A stretch of 64,000 nucleotides of DNA from Paralithodes platypus. Lineage: Eukaryota > Arthropoda > Malacostraca > Decapoda > Lithodidae. Below are positions 12,274-22,655 of this stretch, one piece after another (within the stretch, counting starts at the first letter, position 1; each line of letters starts with the position of its first letter). The notes under the pieces were generated by a model. That model did not search any database. It saw only the letters and a program-made list of their open reading frames with translations, and was not told the origin of the DNA. Location of the stretch: the NCBI GenBank assembly GCA_032716605.1, contig CM064512.1, forward strand, positions 29,591,363-29,655,362, in the 5' to 3' direction. A program made the position numbers and the translations under genes.

Positions 12274-12590
12274 CTGGACCTAGAACAAATTGTAATAGAA
12301 GTTGTTTTGGCTTTAACTTGTTTATTAGGTCCCTCTGATGAACATATAAAAAGTCTCCAACTTTTGGACACCGGGAAAGTGGTTAATTTGCATAAATTCA
12401 AGATGGCCGCCGTTCAATGCTTCAATTTACAGATAACTTTTTTCTGGTTGCTCCTAGACCCTATAAATGTATTACAAACAACGTTTTTTGGCTTTAACTT
12501 GTTTATTAGGTCCCTCTGATGAACATATAAAAAGTCTCCAACTTTTGGACACCTGGAAAGTGGTTAATTTACAGCCGAAAAACCTTACAG
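12274..12590 (+). mobile_element. MITE-like repeat M, truncated copy
   Basis: Matches the complete 366-bp M copy at 45786-46151, starting at CTGGACCTAGAACAAATTG and stopping about 45 bp before the inner terminus (after CCTTACAG). It contains both internal direct repeats of about 80 bp (GGCTTTAACTTG..GTGGTTAATTT). It lies about 150 bp beyond the stop codon of the nuclease ORF, in opposite orientation to the copy at 15088-15453, so the two bracket the ORF like long inverted repeats. Confidence 0.8.
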
Positions 12591-12737
12591 ACAGGCTGAA
12601 CTGTCTCTTTCACAAGGGGTGACACAGGCACTTTGTGCTTGTATGGGTTTTTGACCTGTTGTCCCTCTTTTTTATAAAAAAAAAAAAAAAAAAAAAACAT
12701 GACGTAGTATGACGTCATTCAGAGCCAATTATGTAAT
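12591..12737. other. 3' flank of nuclease ORF
   Basis: Between M and the stop codon lie a 22-bp A-run (about 12678-12699) and the near-palindrome TGACGTAGTATGACGTCA (12701-12718). No AATAAA signal is obvious in the sense direction. Confidence 0.5.
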
Positions 12738-15008
12738 TCATGATAGGAGTTCGTATTCACTTGGATCATCGGTGCTTGCATCAAAGTTGCTATTTTGACA
12801 GAGTCCTTTACATTGACCACATGCACTGGAACATTCAAGCTCATTCCGTTTGCAACTACAGCGTTGAGTGTCACAGTTGCCCTTACACTGACATCTGACC
12901 AATTTCAGTAGTGAATCAGGAGCCACTGGCGAATCCATCGTCTTCGGTTCAAGCTGTCCCTTCCGCAGACACCAGCCCCATTTCTCGGGGTCCACACAGT
13001 TCCCCATCCATTCCTGGACCTGACAATAAACTCGGAACGAGTGGTATTTGGCTGCATCGGTTGTTGGGGGAAGGCTGTGAACTTCAACGGTAGTTGAACT
13101 TTTTGCCACCTTGTTGCAAAACTTTGTCTTTCGCAGTCCGTCAAGGGTGTCATTTCCTTTTCCCCCGTACAAATAAACCAAGGCCTTTTCACCAGCTGAT
13201 GATATCGCGTCTTTACTTCCACTTTGGCAACAGAATGCTTCTATACATTTCAAGAAACCGTTGTCTTCCCTCACTTTCCTCAAGGCAGCCCCTTTACCAA
13301 TACCATACAGTCGTGAGGTTGTGTCACATCCACAGAGTGCATGGACAACTGGCAGGACACGACAGATGCTTTCACCGAGAGCTTCTGCTACTGAGTTAAT
13401 ATGCCAACATTTCCCACCTTCCTTGCTCGACTTGAAGTACAAATCATTCATCCCTCGTTCCGCATAATGACACAACAGCACCAACAAGTCTGTGTCCTCA
13501 CCTATCACATATGTCACGGTTTCCCTTGCATGCTCAATTCCCTTCTTCGCAATCATGACATCTGCATCTGCTGGCGCATTGACACAGTCAATTCCATTTG
13601 CCTTGAATGTTTCACACAATAAGTCAATGAAGTTTTGCTTATTGTCCGAGTTTGACAAGAAGTTTTCCTTTTTTGACCGAAGGGGCATGGTTGGAGTGAA
13701 CATCACCTTTTGACCAAAGACTCCTTTTGATCGTCGATTGTGTGTCATGTCCTTGGTAGTAGGTCCTGATTTATAACCGTCGAATACAACCACCGGGTTG
13801 AGAAAGTTTTTGGAAACATGCTTCATGTACATGCTTGCAATGTCCTCAAATGTGTCACCCTTCTTCCATGGAATCCTTTGCAATAAGGAACCACCATCCA
13901 GAACATGGGTCACAGTCCTTTCTTCCTCAAATGATTCCAATGACGACTTGGGAACAACAGCAGCTATCTCATCTCCTAGCTGTGGTTTATTGGCTTCCCT
14001 GAGCCTCCCCCACTTATCGAACAGAGCAGTAGGGTAGCTAGACAACTCATACGCAAAGACCTCTTCAACACCTAAGTCCCTGTTATTAGCAAAGATGAGG
14101 AGCCTCTGGAAAAGGAGCTGTGGGTCGATTGGTACTTTTTCAGCACTGATTGTAACCTTTGCACCCAACGACTCAACTTGATCTTTCTTCCTAAATGAAA
14201 AGTCAAAAGCATTGCTACCTTCCATCTTCTGCACAATGTTCATACCAACCTCATACAGTAAATGAGGATTGGCCGAGGCTGGTCCTGCCACACCGTTGGC
14301 AATATTCCTGAGTTCATTTGATTCTTGAAATGGATCATAATCCTTGAAGAATGCGAGAACCTTCTCTGTGTCCTTCCTATCTCGTTCACGCCTTGCTTCA
14401 GTCATTTCTTTGTGCTGCTCAGAGGTGTGGAAATGCTTCCCTGTCAGTTCTTGCATAACTTCACTCACCTCAGCGCAGGCTGGCATAGCAAGTAACCAGC
14501 GCAGGCATTGCGTTTCCTCCATGCCCCTACCACGTGTCAATCCACCATTCGTTTTCAAAGAGCGCATCAAAACCTGCTCTATAACCAAGTCGCTTGGCAG
14601 TCCTGCCCACAGCCGATCACTTCGGCGGATCACAAATAGACCGGAGTTCAATTGACAGAACATGTCTGGGTTGAGCTGCTCAAGTTCAATCATGTCTTGA
14701 ATGTACACATGGGCTGACTTGGCATAATTGTTATGACCACACGCTGCAAAGTACGGCAACATCTCCTGGAGTGTTCCGAGGTACAGTAGGAAATCGCCCA
14801 TTCTCAGTGCCCTCAGGAAGCGACGCAGCAGGTCAATCATGTCCATGTATTGAATCCATAGCTTTCCCATCTTATGCTCTGCTAAGGAGCTCTTCTCAGC
14901 TTTAAGTTTTTCAGAAATTCTGTTGAAAACGTCTTTACTGCAGACTTCATCCGGTGAAACGTCTTCACGCAACAGCTTATCCAAAAGATCTGCAGCCTCC
15001 TGGAAGTC
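12738..15008 (-). CDS. FEN1/XPG-like PIN nuclease with C-terminal CXC zinc domain, element-associated
   Basis: Open frame for 763 codons from 15029, but its first in-frame ATG is at codon 54. The entry point is better explained as a 3' splice site: TACTAAT (branch-site consensus), a pyrimidine-rich tract and AAG end at 15009, so the exon starts at GAC (15008), phase 0. Residue numbers below count from 15029. Residues 60-200 form an alpha-helical block with invariant-looking phrases (LPYFAACGHNNYAKSA, RRSDRLWAGL, GGLTRGRGM). Residues 412-590 match the FEN1/XPG plan: VVVFDG (D417), ADADV (D488, D490), GEDTD (E511, D512, D514), GCDT (D569) and a helix-hairpin-helix-like YGIGKGAAL. Residues 713-744 have CXC spacing with nine cysteines. 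Acidic metal-site residues all appear intact. Function is inferred: structure-specific DNA cutting guided by the CXC DNA-binding domain, perhaps in transposition. Upstream exon(s) were not identified. A truncated copy lies at 46231-47316. Confidence 0.8.
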   Translation of the reverse strand, partial: DFQEAADLLDKLLREDVSPDEVCSKDVFNRISEKLKAEKSSLAEHKMGKLWIQYMDMIDLLRRFLRALRMGDFLLYLGTLQEMLPYFAACGHNNYAKSAHVYIQDMIELEQLNPDMFCQLNSGLFVIRRSDRLWAGLPSDLVIEQVLMRSLKTNGGLTRGRGMEETQCLRWLLAMPACAEVSEVMQELTGKHFHTSEQHKEMTEARRERDRKDTEKVLAFFKDYDPFQESNELRNIANGVAGPASANPHLLYEVGMNIVQKMEGSNAFDFSFRKKDQVESLGAKVTISAEKVPIDPQLLFQRLLIFANNRDLGVEEVFAYELSSYPTALFDKWGRLREANKPQLGDEIAAVVPKSSLESFEEERTVTHVLDGGSLLQRIPWKKGDTFEDIASMYMKHVSKNFLNPVVVFDGYKSGPTTKDMTHNRRSKGVFGQKVMFTPTMPLRSKKENFLSNSDNKQNFIDLLCETFKANGIDCVNAPADADVMIAKKGIEHARETVTYVIGEDTDLLVLLCHYAERGMNDLYFKSSKEGGKCWHINSVAEALGESICRVLPVVHALCGCDTTSRLYGIGKGAALRKVREDNGFLKCIEAFCCQSGSKDAISSAGEKALVYLYGGKGNDTLDGLRKTKFCNKVAKSSTTVEVHSLPPTTDAAKYHSFRVYCQVQEWMGNCVDPEKWGWCLRKGQLEPKTMDSPVAPDSLLKLVRCQCKGNCDTQRCSCKRNELECSSACGQCKGLCQNSNFDASTDDPSEYELLS

Positions 15009-15087
15009 CTTGCATGAAACAAGAAACAAGATGATGGGATTAGTATAGGCCTAGGCAAAATGTAATAGACAATAATGTGCAGTAAAG

Positions 15088-15453
15088 GTAGGGCTTGACC
15101 TAGAACAAATTGCAATAGAAGGTTTTTTGGCTGTAAGGTTTTTTGGCTGTAAATTAACCACTTTCCAGGTGTCCAAAAGTTGGAGACTTTTTATATGTTC
15201 ATCAGAGGGACCTAATAAACAAGTTAAAGCCAAAAAACGTTGTTTGTAATACATTTATAGGGTCTAGGAGCAACCAGAAAAAAGTTATCTGTAAATTGAA
15301 GCTTTGGACGGCGGCCATCTTGAATTTATGCAAATTAACCACTTTCCCGGTGTCCAAAAGTTGGAGACTTTTTATATGTTCATCAGAGGGACCTAATAAA
15401 CAAGTTAAAGCCAAAAAACCTTCTATTACAATTTGTTCTAAGTCCAGCCCTAC
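15088..15453 (-). mobile_element. MITE-like repeat M, complete copy (left arm)
   Basis: 366 bp with inverted termini of about 45 bp: GTAGGGCTTGACCTAGAAC at one end and GTTCTAAGTCCAGCCCTAC at the other. Inside are two direct repeats of about 80 bp, spaced by a segment with AAGATGGCCGCC. It sits 80 bp upstream of the predicted splice acceptor of the nuclease exon, so it would be intronic. Small ORFs across it (15051-15564) are repeat-derived. Confidence 0.85.
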
Positions 15454-15639
15454 TTTGACTGGTCTATAGTGATGCATGCTGGTTTTACACATCAGTAACA
15501 ACTCAGACACATATTTACAGTTTAGACACAACACTTTTAACACATCATGGACATTTATACACAAGTTACGAACTTAGAACTGTTTCTGCACCAATAAGAA
15601 CATGTTAAGCACAAGTTCGATACAGTTTGTACACCCAAT

Positions 15640-15651
15640 ATAATAATAATA

Positions 15652-15687
<36 letters not shown>
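15640..15687. repeat. (ATT)n microsatellite
   Basis: ATT tract, mirrored as (AAT)n near 45547-45592 with a different length. Confidence 0.9.
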
Positions 15688-15688
<1 letters not shown>

Positions 15689-15766
15689 GTAGTATTAAAT
15701 CCCTTGAAGCCAGATCCATAGTTTACGTAAACAAGGTATTTTTCCTTCAAGATAACCCTATTACTG

Positions 15767-15952
15767 GATGTAACCCCTTCTGTACCGTCGACGTATTTTT
15801 ATTTTTTATTCTAACTTTATTGAGACGATTTTGTGCAGTTTAAGAAGATCTGTGGTAGTAGAAAGTGTTGTGTAACATTGTTTGAAGCCTGTTCATGGCG
15901 GGATGATCTTTTTTAAACTGAATAAAATCGTCTAACAGTAGCCGGTATAAAA
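15767..15952. mobile_element. MITE, family T3
   Basis: Has TGTAACCCCTTCTGTACCG at one end, internal inverted AGACGATTTT..AAAATCGTCT blocks and AGTAGCCGGTATAA at the other. A mirrored copy is about 45270-45470. Non-coding. Confidence 0.6.
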
Positions 15953-16190
15953 TAATTATGACTCACTGTGATATATCAAAAAATTTCATTACAATGAGCG
16001 TATTTATCACATTCAGAATATCTAAGCATGTACACACTTTCCAACTGCTCTATCATTATCTATTCAGAGAGATGTGGATCGTGGAATACATAAATGTTGA
16101 TAAGCAGAAGTTCTGAAATGTGAAGAAGAGATTGTTAAATCATGAGCGCTAACAGTGCTAAAGGGGTTAAACCACTGACCTATCTCCCAG

Positions 16191-16222
<32 letters not shown>

Positions 16223-16271
16223 TATATATAGTTATATTTGCACATCTACACTTTAATATAACAACACTCAC

Positions 16272-16322
16272 GGATAGGGTCAGGAAGGAACTTCATCAGG
16301 AAAACTGTCTTGAAACACTCAC
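16272..16322 (-). other. Candidate 51-nt exon (left arm)
   Basis: Mirror of 44910-44960. On the minus strand it is preceded by TACTAAT, a pyrimidine-rich tract and TTTCAG, and followed by GTGAGTG, near-ideal splice signals. One frame is open (ECFKTVFLMKFLPDPI). The coding assignment is tentative. Confidence 0.3.
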
Positions 16323-16576
16323 CTGAAATACAAAAGATAGAATTAGTATAAAACAAATGACACTATAATTGCTTAACATTTTGTAACTAATATTATTTCC
16401 TGCTAGTATATTTTTAGTATATTTTCTGCTATGGATAGTGGACACATTAATTATGATTTAGGTTATAGTATGTTATAGACTCGGATACTGTGACTCCGAT
16501 ACATTCACCGCTAAAAGTGCTCGTGTGACCCAGGCTTAACTGCTACAGGTTGTATCTATCTCAAAACAAAACAGTC

Positions 16577-16745
16577 ACACACAGACAAAATAAAGATCCG
16601 TCAAAATGTCTGGACCCACGGAGCTTGAAGCAATTTATGTCGTAGGACAGATAGATTGAGGGAGAGAGTTCCCAAGGTTACTTGTTGAGTGGACAAACAA
16701 AATGGGTTCACTTATGGATTAGAGAGTTGACAGAATAGAGGTGAG
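16577..16745 (-). pseudogene. Decayed non-LTR retrotransposon RT C-terminus
   Basis: Mirror of 44485-44655. Minus-strand phrases such as YDINCFKLRGSRHF parallel the end of the better RT fragment at 20926-21216 (YDLNCFKLRVSLHF). Stops and frame changes show it is dead. Confidence 0.5.
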
Positions 16746-17040
16746 AATGTGTTACAGTGAGTATCCTAGTAAATAAGAGTCCTGAGGAATTACACCGGGA
16801 CAACTGAGATTTGAGACGGTGATAACTATTAAAGGAAATCCATGAAAATCTACATGATACCACATTATTATCCTGACCATTTTATCACAACCAAAGACAT
16901 GATAACAACTGTAAAGTATTAAGTTTACTTTGTATATCTGATAATAATGTATTAGGACTGGTTTTGAATAGTCTTTCGTTTGACACCCTGACACCCTGAC
17001 ACCCTGTCGTATACGATACCCATCTCACCTTGTAACCGAT

Positions 17041-17162
17041 GTGTATTAATCAATACCAAATATCAATTTGGTATTGATAAATACGCTCAATGTAATATCA
17101 GTGTGGAATGTTTTCATATTATATTCCACATTGATATTTGGTATTGATAAATACGCTCAATT
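17041..17162. mobile_element. MITE pieces with TTTATCAATACC motif
   Basis: Alternating inverted copies of TTTGGTATTGATAAATACGC, the same motif as at 151-352. A (TA)n tract follows at 17289-17326. Confidence 0.55.
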
Positions 17163-17287
17163 ATATTGCTAGGTATCTACAGACAATTTTATTCAGCTTA
17201 GGCATAACACTTATATTTCTCTATTTTCTATATGTCCATCTTTCTTAATCTTCCGCATAACAATGATTCAACAATATACTAGTTTGG

Positions 17288-17327
<40 letters not shown>

Positions 17328-17696
17328 TGTATAAATATATTTTTCATAACCTGATCACCTTCCAAAGTTGAAAAACCTCGTCAGCAAATAAGCTTCAATA
17401 TATTACTAATTGATGTCATCTAAAACCTACAAGAAACAGTTAAAACCTAGCCTCACGTTCAGTTTCTTAGTGTAGTAATCGATCCGGAAAACGGAGAATG
17501 ATGCTGATTTGTTTTCATTTTTGGCTATAATAATAGTGAAATTAGCAACTTTTATTACCAAGCATTATTACGGCAACATGGAATTACATTAAGGGATAGA
17601 CTAGACAGTAGATGTTTTGTGGAACGTATGGGAAGCGACATAAGGATTGTACAAGAATGAATAGCTGGAAGGACGGAGTGAAAGAATATGTGTACC

Positions 17697-18874
17697 ATGT
17701 TAAAAAAATGTCATAAAGTCTTTATGAGGACCTTACACGATCATGACAAGCAACCAGACACTACTATAGTGATACCACAGGAGGGGGACGTTAATAACTG
17801 TGAACCCCAAACACAGCATCTCCTCGGGGAGGAGCTTAACTCTTCCTGCAGCATCATTAGTGTAGTCATTGTTCTCATCATGGTCGTTATTAATGACCAG
17901 CCACGGTGTATGTTGTTTTATGGTCTAGACCAGGGGGGAACTACTGTTCTCTGGTCCAGGAGTCGAACCTAGCTCAGAGGGGAACTACAGCTTCCTGGTC
18001 TAAAGCGCTCCCAACTCAGCCACCGCGACTGGCCAATTGGGATATCTTAGAACTTATATTTATATATGAGGAAGTGCTCAACCTCTGTCTTTTCAGTAGA
18101 TTATAATTATTTGTATTGTGTCATATAATATTTATTTTTCAATTTCGCATAGCTGTTAAGAGTTGCAATTGTCTGCAATATTATTTTCACGCACCCAACA
18201 GTAAGAACTGTGTTATACTTCCGGTTATAGTTTGTGCAAGTAATGCTTCAATGTTTATATCATAATTGAATTATTGTTTATAGTAATGCAGTAAACGTAT
18301 TCGTCATGCGTTGTTAAATACAAGAGTTTGTAATTCGAGAGTTACTTTAGTTTAGAGTTTCTTATGATTAACGATTGGTGCAAGTTAAGTGAGAATTGTA
18401 TCCTTGCTATTGATCACTACGCAACCCACCATCAACCTGATATCACGATATAATACAGTATATATACTGTATATATATATATATATATATATGTGTGTGG
18501 TATTAATGAAATGCATGTACAAATATTAATGGGTGATATTAAACACCAAATTAACATTCCTACGATCATAGAGGTGTGTCAGGAAAGAAAACATCAAAGT
18601 CAAACATTAGTTCGTAAAGGCATAACAGTGTAATATTATTGATTTAATTTTGTTTGACTATAATGAGCATGCTCACATCAAAGTCACTATTAATTGATTA
18701 AAGGCAAACTGTGTAAAGAAAACAGCATGTTGATATAAAGAATATGTCCACATCAAAGTAAAAACCCTACCCCCCAACAAAATAAAAACATAATCATCAG
18801 CTGGGATAATGTTATGGGATACTATAAATCACAATTACAATTAAATCTTGTGAGTACTCATTGCCAGTAATTTC
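17697..18874. other. No gene apart from a SINE; TA tract
   Basis: Unique sequence beyond the end of the inverted arm, holding the SINE at 17925-18033 and a (TA)n tract at about 18458-18492. ORFs at 17688-18106 overlap the SINE and are not genes. Confidence 0.45.
17925..18033 (-). repeat. tRNA-derived SINE, family C
   Basis: Minus strand reads GTCGCGGTGGCTGAGTTGGG (A-box-like) and later TAGGTTCGACTCCTGG (B box). An extended middle region with GTAGTTCCCCTCTGAGC recalls a long-variable-arm tRNA. A diverged copy is at 1127-1217. Confidence 0.65.
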
Positions 18875-19085
18875 AAGCCGGTATCACACGAGCGTTTTTC
18901 CCTCAACTGTTATCGTCAACACTGGTCTGGCAACTTATGGAATAAACTTGTATTATAATTCTGCCACTGAAGTTCATACATATTCATTTTAGTTTCCGAT
19001 ACGAGTTTAAACAATCCCAGAAATGTTGCCGGAAATTGTTTGATCATCTAAGATTGACGATAACAGCTCTTGCGTTGGAATATAA
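18875..19085. mobile_element. MITE, family T5, decayed copy
   Basis: Starts AAGCCGGTATCACACGAGCG and contains CTCAAC..ACACTGGTCTGGCA like the intact copy at 58624-58836; the inverted end (GACGATAACAGCTCTTGCG) has decayed. Confidence 0.65.
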
Positions 19086-20050
19086 TACTGGAAATATCGG
19101 GGTTTACAAACTATCCCAATTATGTCAAGAACATTACAGATGAACGCGGAGTTAACTATAGAAGATGACGCATTAATGTCCGCTTTATGGCTATTATTAA
19201 ACGATTATGTTCATACTTGGAAGGGTTTATGGAAGTCAGAGGGTTAATTGAGTCTTTACCCTCAATGTGTTCACAGATCCTTCCTAATTTGTATACAAGC
19301 GTCAAATGGTAGCCAGAATAAACTGTCAAAATACGTCATAATCTTTAAAGGGTTATACTAATGTATGCAATTATTTACTAGGTATAACAATGCTACCATT
19401 ATTGAGAGGGTTAGTTTTTAAATGTTGGGAGATTATTCATTTGTAAAGCAGTTAATTGGGGGTTAAGAGCGCTATGTTTGTCAAGGCAGTTTTTGAAGTA
19501 TTGGACAGTACAATATTCAATAATATTTCTAGGCAGTCCATGCCATAAGTTTACCACTCAATTGACAAATATTTTTTTTTTTCCTCATCTGAGTGATAAG
19601 GCTTTCCAACGATCTCCCAACCACTTCCTCTAGTGTAATTTGATTGGTTAATTGTAAAGTATTTGTTGACATCCAGTTTGTATAGACCTTTTAATGATGT
19701 TAAATAAGTGAACTGAAAAACCTTGTTAACTAAATGTACTTAACCTACCCGGTATTAATGATGAACTTCCAGAACTGTTTATAATCATTACTCACAAGTC
19801 TCTCACAATTACACTAAGTCTTGTATTACTGTTACTATTATCTTCATTAACAATGTAATTACTATTAGTAGTAGTGTTGTTAAATGCATTATTATGATCA
19901 TCATTACTATAATTACCGGTATTTTCATTATTATTATTACAATATACAGTTATATATATTTATGAGCATAATGATGCATGCAGTTAAATAAAAATAAAAT
20001 ATTATATACGATAAAGTAAAATAAAGGAAAAACAAGGCAAATAAAAAAAA
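19086..20050. other. No gene; degenerate repeats
   Basis: 19225-19345 shows decayed MITE phrases (CAGAGGGTTAATTG, GATCCTTCCTAATTTG). 19850-19970 is rich in ATT/AGT triplets. Nothing coding recognised. Confidence 0.4.
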
Positions 20051-20133
20051 AATGGACACCCGGAGTATTGAACCGGGTGTTGAGCTTTGCTTGGGTGACT
20101 CACTAACAGTACCCGTTAATCACCCCAAGAAAA
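20051..20133 (-). repeat. tRNA-derived SINE, family A, copy 3
   Basis: CACCCGGAGTATTGAACCGG with the rest of the family A body on the reverse strand. Confidence 0.7.
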
Positions 20134-20675
20134 CAGTTCACATAAGACCATTTTCCGCTACTCAACCCCACCCACCCGTTATAATATTATTTCAAACTGC
20201 CGTACACTAAATACAAATTATTGTCTTACCCGATAAATGACTTGTATTACACACACATTATTTGTCACCTCCTCACATTACACGTATGATAGATTCGGAG
20301 TAAATTATTTTATTGGTAATTGTGTTTCTATAATTAATGGGATTTTCTAGTGCATTGACGTATTCCTTCCTATGTAAGTTATTACATTATTTTGCTTAAT
20401 TATAATCGTGATAATTAACCACATTGCTACCAGCTACTCTAATTTTAAGATGTATTAATAATATTTGTAAAATGTATAAACATAATCGAGAGCTGCAGTA
20501 CTCTAAATAAAGTTATAAAACTGTCAGAGATTTCAATGATTAATCGGAATGTGGGGGCATAATATTTAAGCCTTAGCTAAGGTCCCACAATGGGTGCCTT
20601 TAATTCACTGATCTTGTTACTTCCAGGCATTTGACCACACAATCACGACAATTAAGAGAGAGAGTGAGAGAGAGA

Positions 20676-20708
<33 letters not shown>

Positions 20709-20925
20709 TTATGGAATGTTCATATTCAGACGTATAGTTAGTTATGTGTCAACATCTGTTTGTTTAATCTATATCGGCGACATACCAACAATGTGTATAC
20801 TAATAGGATATAATTATTTGTTATGTAATTACACGCAAATGTAACGGTTTTTGCCACTATTTAATGCATTTCCTCTTTGAATTCATACAGTACGTATCTC
20901 CTTACAAGATTATCCGAGTTATTAT
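20134..20925. other. No gene; (AG)n tract
   Basis: AT-rich sequence with an (AG)n-rich microsatellite at 20656-20708. Nothing else recognised. Confidence 0.5.
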
Positions 20926-21216
20926 GTTGCATCTTTCTCGCTTTTCTGTCGCTACTACAATAATCAGTGTTCCTCGGAGCTTTCCCAGTGTATACCACCT
21001 CCTCTAAGTAGGGTACGTAGTACCCGTCTTGCAACACAATCCCACCCCCACTCTGTGCAACTCTTCAACCCAAGAGTGAAACTTTATTTTCAGACTTTCT
21101 TCTATTCAACTACTGAGCTCTGGAACTCTCTCCCAGAATCAGTCTTTCCCTCTTCCTATGACTTAAATTGCTTCAAACTCCGTGTGTCCTTGCATTTTAG
21201 CTCGAACGTCCTTTGA
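20926..21216 (+). pseudogene. Non-LTR retrotransposon RT, C-terminal fragment
   Basis: An uninterrupted 96-codon frame without a starting Met reads VASFSLFCRYYNNQCSSEL, then IPPPLSRVRSTR, then TELWNSLPESVFPSSYDLN and ends at TGA 21214-21216. The SSEL..IPP and LWNSLP..VF..YDL..FK pattern is the usual C-terminal tail after the RT domain of Jockey/CR1-like non-LTR elements. The 5' part is missing, as expected for 5'-truncated insertions. The fragment at 30176-30371 (-) covers the segment just before this one and ends in the same LFYRYF phrase, so both probably come from one family. Confidence 0.75.
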
Positions 21217-21327
21217 TTTTGGCCCTTTCACTCTTTCAACTCTGGGGGAGGCACTCGCTGCAGGCAGTTGTGCCTTTTGTCTCCCTCATTCACATAGAAG
21301 AAGAAAAAAATCAAATGAACACTTATA

Positions 21328-21629
21328 GGGGGTCACCTGCTTGTTTTCTCTTTCCTGGTTGTATCCATTCGGCCACATTCAGCCAACTGTTTTGAAACAT
21401 TAATCCCAATCTATGTGTCGATTTTTTATGGAGAAATTTGGCTTCGCTGGAGACATTTTCTACCGAAAAATGTACAAATTTGGACCGCTATCAAACTCAT
21501 TATCCAAAATATGGTGGCTCGCTATCGCTTGTCAGGTATAACTCGACACCTGGATGAGGATAAATGTCTTAAAACAGTAGGCAGAATGGGGCCGAATGGA
21601 TATAACCCAGAGAGAGCAGGTCACCCCCC
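21328..21629. mobile_element. TTAA MITE, family T1, copy 1
   Basis: Starts GGGGGTCACCTGC and ends GCAGGTCACCCCCC followed by TTAA (21630-21633). Long imperfect inverted arms include CAACTGTTTTGAAAC..TGTGTCGAT and ATAAATGTCTTAAAACAGTA. The centre has GGCTTCGCTGGAGACATTTT. ORFs at 21213-21633 are spurious. Confidence 0.8.
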
Positions 21630-21633
21630 TTAA

Positions 21634-22464
21634 ACATTACTATACTCGGAGAAGATAACCTTTTGAGAGATAGACCAGAAACATAACACCAAGTAATAAC
21701 GCTGAAGCTGACAAATGTAGTAACCTAAATGTACTAGACATACACATGTTGAGCTTACATAACTATTTATAATCATTCCTCACTATACTCGGTTTAATTT
21801 CATCTGACGGTATACTGAATCCCTTAACAACTGATTGCTCGATAACTAACGAAAAATTAAGAAACTACTTTGTCTCTTCTTCATATAAAATCCAAGTTTA
21901 TGAAATTATTACCACAGTTCACTCCAAAATCTTCAAAATAACTGAGAAATCTTGATGGAAACTTTACCGTCAGTTGAAAAGCAAGAGTATAGTATTTTCT
22001 GATTTCCTATAGCTTATTTCCTCCACCTACTGATTATAGTAGCTGTAATAAGGTGTATGTTAATAAGTTGCATTTAAAGCTTGCTAAATCACAACTTTAC
22101 CATTAATACCATTATATATAACAAATTTGATTTATATTATTTTTATTATTATTATTATGTAGTTGTTTTTATCAATATTATTATTATTATTATTATTATT
22201 ATTATCAATACTGTAATTGCATATTTTATCACGCTAATTTCACGTGTTTTACTGTTACTATTATTTTCATAAATAACACAATTACTGGTAGTAGCAGTGT
22301 TGTTAAATGCATTAATACAATTATTAACACTACAATAATTACTGGTAATTATATTGTTGTTATTACAATATACAGTTATATCTTTGAACATAATGATGCA
22401 TGCATTAAAGGAAGGTAGTATATACGAAAAAGTAAACAAATAAAATATATAAATAGATTCATAT
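21634..22464. other. No gene; ATT microsatellites
   Basis: 21660-22100 is an inverted, diverged relative of about 4560-4870. ATT tracts lie at 22140-22206. Two ORFs across the tracts (63 and 94 codons) are low-complexity. Confidence 0.4.
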
Positions 22465-22655
22465 TTGTTTTCACCAACCCACCAATAACTTATAAATAAA
22501 CCAAATTAATTAAATCAATGAAACTAATGAATATGTGTGGTACTCCAAGAACTCGAACCTACAAAAATTGGCCACCCGGAGTATTGAACCAGGTGTTGAG
22601 CTTTGCTTGGTTGACTCACTAACAGTCTACCCGTTAACCACCCCAAGTAAATCGT
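22465..22655 (-). repeat. SINE pair: family B remnant and family A copy
   Basis: 22465-22560 carries the family B body (CACCAACCCACC..GTGTGGTACTCC..ACTCGAACC). 22569-22650 carries family A (CACCCGGAGTATTGAACC..GTTAACCACCCCAAG). Both lie on the minus strand, side by side. Confidence 0.6.

Larger units (their letters stand above)
13923..17696. repeat. Inverted duplication, left arm (about 3.77 kb)
   Basis: Reverse complement of 43553-47316. The arms carry the 5' part of the nuclease exon, M, microsatellites, MITEs and a non-LTR fragment in mirror order. Differences are scattered substitutions (for example His versus Pro and Cys versus Arg in the nuclease) and TA or ATT tract lengths. The left arm continues into unique sequence at both ends; the right arm is cut at both ends by repeats. 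Confidence 0.9.

Noticed and set aside
12307..12519. ORFs inside repeat M (also 15051-15564 and 45675-46188)
   Set aside because: They follow the internal direct repeats of a MITE and share a tandem peptide; no independent coding evidence.
12905..14655. Plus-strand and alternate-frame ORFs across the nuclease exon
   Set aside because: Shadows of the 763-codon minus frame, which alone has domain motifs. The same holds for shadows across the piggyBac and pol genes.
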